Shown here piece by piece: positions 60,201 to 64,000 of a stretch of 64,000 nucleotides of DNA. This stretch comes from Pycnococcus provasolii. Lineage: Eukaryota > Chlorophyta > Pseudoscourfieldiophyceae > Pseudoscourfieldiales. How positions within the stretch are numbered: position 1 is the stretch's first letter; each line of letters begins with the position of its first letter. The notes under the pieces were generated by a model that worked only from the letters and a program-made list of their open reading frames with translations, did no database searches and was not told the DNA's origin. The position numbers and the translations under genes were made by a program. Location: NCBI GenBank assembly GCA_049487715.1, contig CP150552.1:124001-188000 (forward strand). The letters are read 5' to 3'.

Positions 60201-63200
60201 CTGGACAGGCAGTGTCTTTGTCTTCGGATGGTACGCGCATCGCTGTTACCTCCCAATTCAACGATGGTAGCGGCATAGATGCAGGACACGTGCGGGTTTT
60301 CGAGTACGCGTCCGGATCGTGGACGCAGCTCGGTGCCGATATCGACGGTGAGAATGCCGGCGATTACTCTGGCGCTGCGGTGTCTCTATCATCGGACGGC
60401 TCGCGCGTCGCAATCGGCTCTGATAAGAGTGACAGCAATGGCAACGACTCCGGACACGTGCGCGTGTACGAGTACGCATCCGGATCGTGGACGCAGCTCG
60501 GCACCAATATCGACGGTGAGAATGCCAACGATCTTTCTGGCTACGCGGTGTCTCTATCATCGGACGGCTCGCGCGTCGCGATCGGCGCTTATGGGAACGA
60601 CGGCAGCGCTTCAAACGCCGGACACGTGCGCGTGTTCGAGTACGCATCCGGATCGTGGACGCAGCTCGGCGCCGATATCGACGGTGAGAATGCCAACGAT
60701 TACTTTGGCGGTGCGGTGTCTCTATCATCGGACGGCTCGCGCGTCGCGATCGGCGCTTATGGGAACAACGGCAATGGCAACGACTCCGGACACGTGCGCG
60801 TGTACGAGTACGCGTCCGGATCGTGGACGCAGCTCGGCACCGACATCGACGGTGCGGCTGCAGGCGACGAGTCTGGCAAATCTGTGTCTCTTTCTTCTGA
60901 TGGATCTCGTGTCGCGATTGGGGCACCCGGCAACGATAACAACGGGTCGAATGCCGGAAATGTGCGCGTTTTTGAATACGCGTCCGGATCATGGACGCAG
61001 GTCGGCGCCGACATGGATGGCGAAACAGCGTTCGACCGGGCAGGTTGGTCAGTGTCTTTGTCGTCCGACGCAAGGCGTGTTGCTATAGGATCTTTGCTAA
61101 ATGATGGATCGGGCACAAAGTCAGGCACAGTGGAAGTATATGAGTTAGACCCTGTCAACGGGTGGCAACCTCTTGGACAGGATATAGATGGAGAAGCTGC
61201 GCAAGATCGATTTGGCGGCTCAGTATCAATGTCTGCGGACGGAACCAGGGTTGCCGCTGGGGGTGGATTTAATAGTGGCAACGGCGCAGATTCTGGTCAC
61301 GCTCGTGTCTTCCAAGTGCTGTACTCCGGCCGTCGACGCCATCTTAATGAACACGACGTACAGGCAGGTGCACCAAACTATGACACGCTACGAGCGAGGT
61401 CGCTGCAAAAGCACACGGCGAGCACATCTAGATCACATTCAATTGGCACAACACGCCTTCACGCACGGCGCCTCCAACAGCATCCACAGCGGCGGCAGCG
61501 CGACTCCATGTATTTGCCAGACGCAGGGTGTCTCAGTGCATGGGATTCGCCGCCACCATCACCGCCACAACCGCCGACATCGCCATCACCGCCACCACCT
61601 TCACCACCCCCAGCTACTTCGCCACCATTAGCGTCACCGTCTCCACCTCCGCCTCCACCACCATCTCCTCTGCCACCTCGTCCACCTTCGCCCCCGCGCC
61701 CACCCAAGATTCCGTCACCCCCACCCCTTCGATCGCCGCCTCCACCGAACCCTCCCGTTCCCATCGCTGCACCGCCGCCAAGTCCGCCGCCACCCATCCC
61801 GAGACTCGTGGTTGCGGTATCCAACGCGACGCTGCCTGCACCACCTCCGAATTTGTCCCCACCACCTCCGCCGCCCGATTCTCAATCTCCCATCATCACG
61901 CTCATTGGATCGGAGGAGGTGGATGTTGCTCAATATGCGGACTACCTCGATCGTGGTGCGACTTGCGTTGACAATGTGGATGGTGCCATTCTTGTGAAAC
62001 TACCTCATGGTCTCTCCGAAGTGAACACGACAGTACCAACCATGCCGGAGAATCCTCGCGTGCTGACGTACGAGTGCGTCGATCAATCTGGCAACCGCGC
62101 GGAGACGCAACGCCGAGTGTACATTCTGGACAGTAGATGCACGCAAGCTTCTCAGAGAACTGGATATCGCGAGTATGTATGCCCAGGCATATATGTGAGC
62201 GATGAGACGCCGGCCTGCAGCGTCTATGGCGTCTGCACCGAGGGTTCCGCGTGGTCGTCTCCAGATGCAGAGACAGCCGAGCTCCCTGCGGCATCAGCGC
62301 CGATTGATGCCATACCACCACGCATCTTGCTTGTTGGCATAAAGCAGGGATCGCTCATGGCACGGACCGCAGACGGCACTCTCGTTCTTCGAGAGGAGGT
62401 GATGCAGGGCCAATCTTACATCGATCCTGGATACGTCTGCCTGGATCAGACAGATGGCGACATTAGCGACAGTGTGAGCGTGTTCGGCAAAGCGGCTGTT
62501 GACACGAGGCGTCCAACACTCGACCCCTTTGTGATACGCTACACATGCACAGACCTTGCGGGAGTTCGTGCTCAGGAGGTGCAAAGATGGATTACCGTAA
62601 TTTCTCAATGCGCCGGCGGCGAGGCAACCTGCGATGATGGCAGCTGTCCCGTGGATGGATACTGCATTGCAAGTGAGCCAACTGCCTTTGACGCTGCACA
62701 GATACCCGAAAAGATTTTAGAGGACGAGCCACCAACCATCACGCTGGTTGGAGACGAGATTGTCGAGATTGATGGCGGAGGATATGCGAAGTGTAGCGAG
62801 GGCCTTGTTGCTTCCGCACTCTGTGATCGTGGTGTGACGGCAAGGGATACTACGGACGGTGATCTCACGCCTTACGTCATGGCATGTGGTCGAACTTTCC
62901 AAAAAGAAGGTCTTGCCGGATGTGCGATCAGCGGCGCCGACTATCCAGGAATGTATGAGATTGCGTATAGCGTTAGTGACAGTGCTGGAAACGAGGCTCG
63001 TATGGTGCGCAAGGTCATGATCCTCGTCCAATGTGATGCTGGAATGGTGCGATGCAAGGACGGCGTTACGTGCGTACCTGAGGGTAAGCCTTGCGAGTCG
63101 GACATTGCCCCTGAGATCGAGCAGGCGGCGGAACCACCCGCGATGGCGATGCCACCAAATGTCACGTTGCTAGGCCCGGCAGTCTTGACGTTGCCACGCT

Positions 63201-64000
63201 TTGCCACATACACGTCGTGCGCTTCTGATAAACTTTCCACAGATCGTGCGCTGTGTGACCAAGGAGCTATCGCTCACGATGATGTCGATGGCAATCTCAC
63301 CGACTCCTTGCTTGTTTGCCCTCCAGAGTCGTGCATGCCATTCGGATGCCCAGGCCACGAATTATGGCGCAAGGGTGTTCACAGCTGCGTCAATACGTCG
63401 ACACCTGTAGGAACGGTGTTCACGGTAGATTTCGTCGTGTTTGACACCAACGGCGAGCACGCATCCGCGGCACGTACCATCACAATCGGCGTGCCATGCC
63501 CAGAAGGACAGTACTGGTGTCCAGCCAATTCTCCAATGGGCCGATGCGAAATGGCTGCATGCGAAACAATCGAGAGTCTCGCAAATGCCGACAATCTGCC
63601 CCCCTTTTTGCAAACGGGCGCGGACTTTGCGCTCGGGCCAACAATCGAATGGCGAACACCGTCTCGCGACGAAATGCCCTTTGGCTTCGTCTACGGGCAG
63701 ACACCCTGGAAGAAATTGGGCACCTCGAGTAGTGCGGCAAGTCCTGTCGCCCCTTGCACGGGAGAATTGGTGAATGCAATCTTCCCACAATGTGCTGCCA
63801 CGGCTCGTGACAGAGCCGACGGAGATGTGTCTTTCACGCTCAAGGTAACAAATCAGGGAGACTGTACACCCGCTGTTCTGGGGTCAGGCCTGTGTCCACC
63901 AGGCATACATCACTTCTTTTTCTCTGCTGCCGATTTCGACGGAAATGTTGGAAATGGTGACACCGCGATTGAAATTGAAGTATTGCAGGGATGGCAGGAG
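53831..64000 (+). CDS. Giant surface protein with four seven-bladed FG-GAP-like propellers (3' end beyond window)
   Basis: The open frame from MPEEGGHNED runs without a stop to the right edge: at least 3,390 codons, no intron needed. Order: cytosolic tail (1-200) with acidic EAEVE repeats, Q10 (133-142) and H11 (143-153); membrane span ALAWIAIFSLYLLYQI (about 201-218); a Cys-rich LNR-like module (DPVCGDGVCEEPYE); Pro linker 1 (55366-55635); a Cys-containing domain; Pro linker 2 (56089-56323). Then come 28 repeats of the VSLSSDGSRVAIGA / HVRVFEYASGSWTQLG / DIDGE type, split by Pro linkers at about 57630, 58885 and 60117 into four sets of seven. Pro linker 6 (61545-61885) leads to DUF5011/HYR-like Ig repeats (YIDPGYVCLDQTDGDISD type), each followed by a Cys-rich EGF-like piece. 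Type II topology; probably cell-wall or adhesion related. Confidence 0.9.
58950..60900 (+). repeat. Homogenised ~170-bp tandem coding repeats
   Basis: Within the giant gene, blades are nearly identical at DNA level. The stretch gtgcgcgtgttcgagtacgc and its continuation through ggatcgtggacgcagctcgg recur about ten times. Two long matches stand out. The segment at 59041-59100 recurs at 60601-60660 (offset 1,560). The segment around 59740-59828 recurs around 60790-60878 (offset 1,050). Confidence 0.85.

Noticed and set aside
60258-61073. Minus-strand Arg-rich repeat frame (271 residues)
   Set aside because: A mirror of the tandem blade repeats of the giant gene; composition is RRASRPM-type artefact.
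1-64000. tRNA, rRNA or other structured RNA genes
   Set aside because: Gene-free stretches were read on both strands for tRNA B-box and acceptor patterns; none was convincing. A tRNAscan-SE/Infernal run would settle it.

Overview
The window is nuclear DNA of a eukaryote with a compact, gene-dense genome. It is most likely a unicellular green alga of the prasinophyte/chlorophyte kind. Genes lie on both strands 50-300 bp apart and most are intronless. The gene set is of green-lineage type: a plant organellar DNA polymerase, a calcium-dependent protein kinase (CDPK), a hydroxyproline O-arabinosyltransferase, a KH-CCCH protein of the plant KHZ type, a BASS-family plastid transporter, PPPPSPPP cell-wall-like linkers, and a GT29 sialyltransferase. 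Many 3' ends carry TGTAA, the chlorophyte polyadenylation signal. The genus cannot be named from sequence reading alone.

Layout. 1-2151: palindrome-rich foldback repeats and no convincing gene. 2152-10902: KH-CCCH RNA-binding protein (one intron), double-thioredoxin protein, 2OG-Fe(II) oxygenase-like protein, small secreted protein, hydroxyproline arabinosyltransferase, a tiny two-exon glycine-rich membrane protein, and a patatin-like lipase. 11384-28569: degenerate histidine acid phosphatase, large GT2 glycosyltransferase, telobox-Myb (telomere-binding type) protein, tandemly duplicated tetraspanin-like protein, TPR plus double-methyltransferase (PRMT9-like), BASS transporter, PWWP-like protein. 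28658-44094: organellar DNA polymerase, PhyH-family dioxygenase, gamma-glutamylcyclotransferase-like protein, GT29 sialyltransferase, an unrecognised ~1,600-residue protein whose frame is broken, and a Tc1/mariner-type transposase relic. 44095-64000: four-domain voltage-gated cation channel, CDPK with a broken frame plus an inverted partial copy of itself, and a giant cell-surface protein that runs off the right edge.

The most striking object is the giant gene starting at 53831. It is an uninterrupted reading frame of at least 3,390 codons. It encodes a cytosolic poly-Q/poly-H tail, one membrane span, a cysteine-rich module, proline-rich linkers, and 28 FG-GAP-like repeats. By my count the proline linkers separate these into four groups of exactly seven, which implies four seven-bladed propellers, followed by DUF5011-like Ig repeats. 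The three glycosyltransferases in the window could plausibly act on such a wall or surface protein. Other unusual features are a four-domain channel with a Q/A/D/D selectivity ring, telomere-like (TTAGGG)n motifs in several promoters in a window that also encodes a telobox protein, and small introns with GTAC donors.
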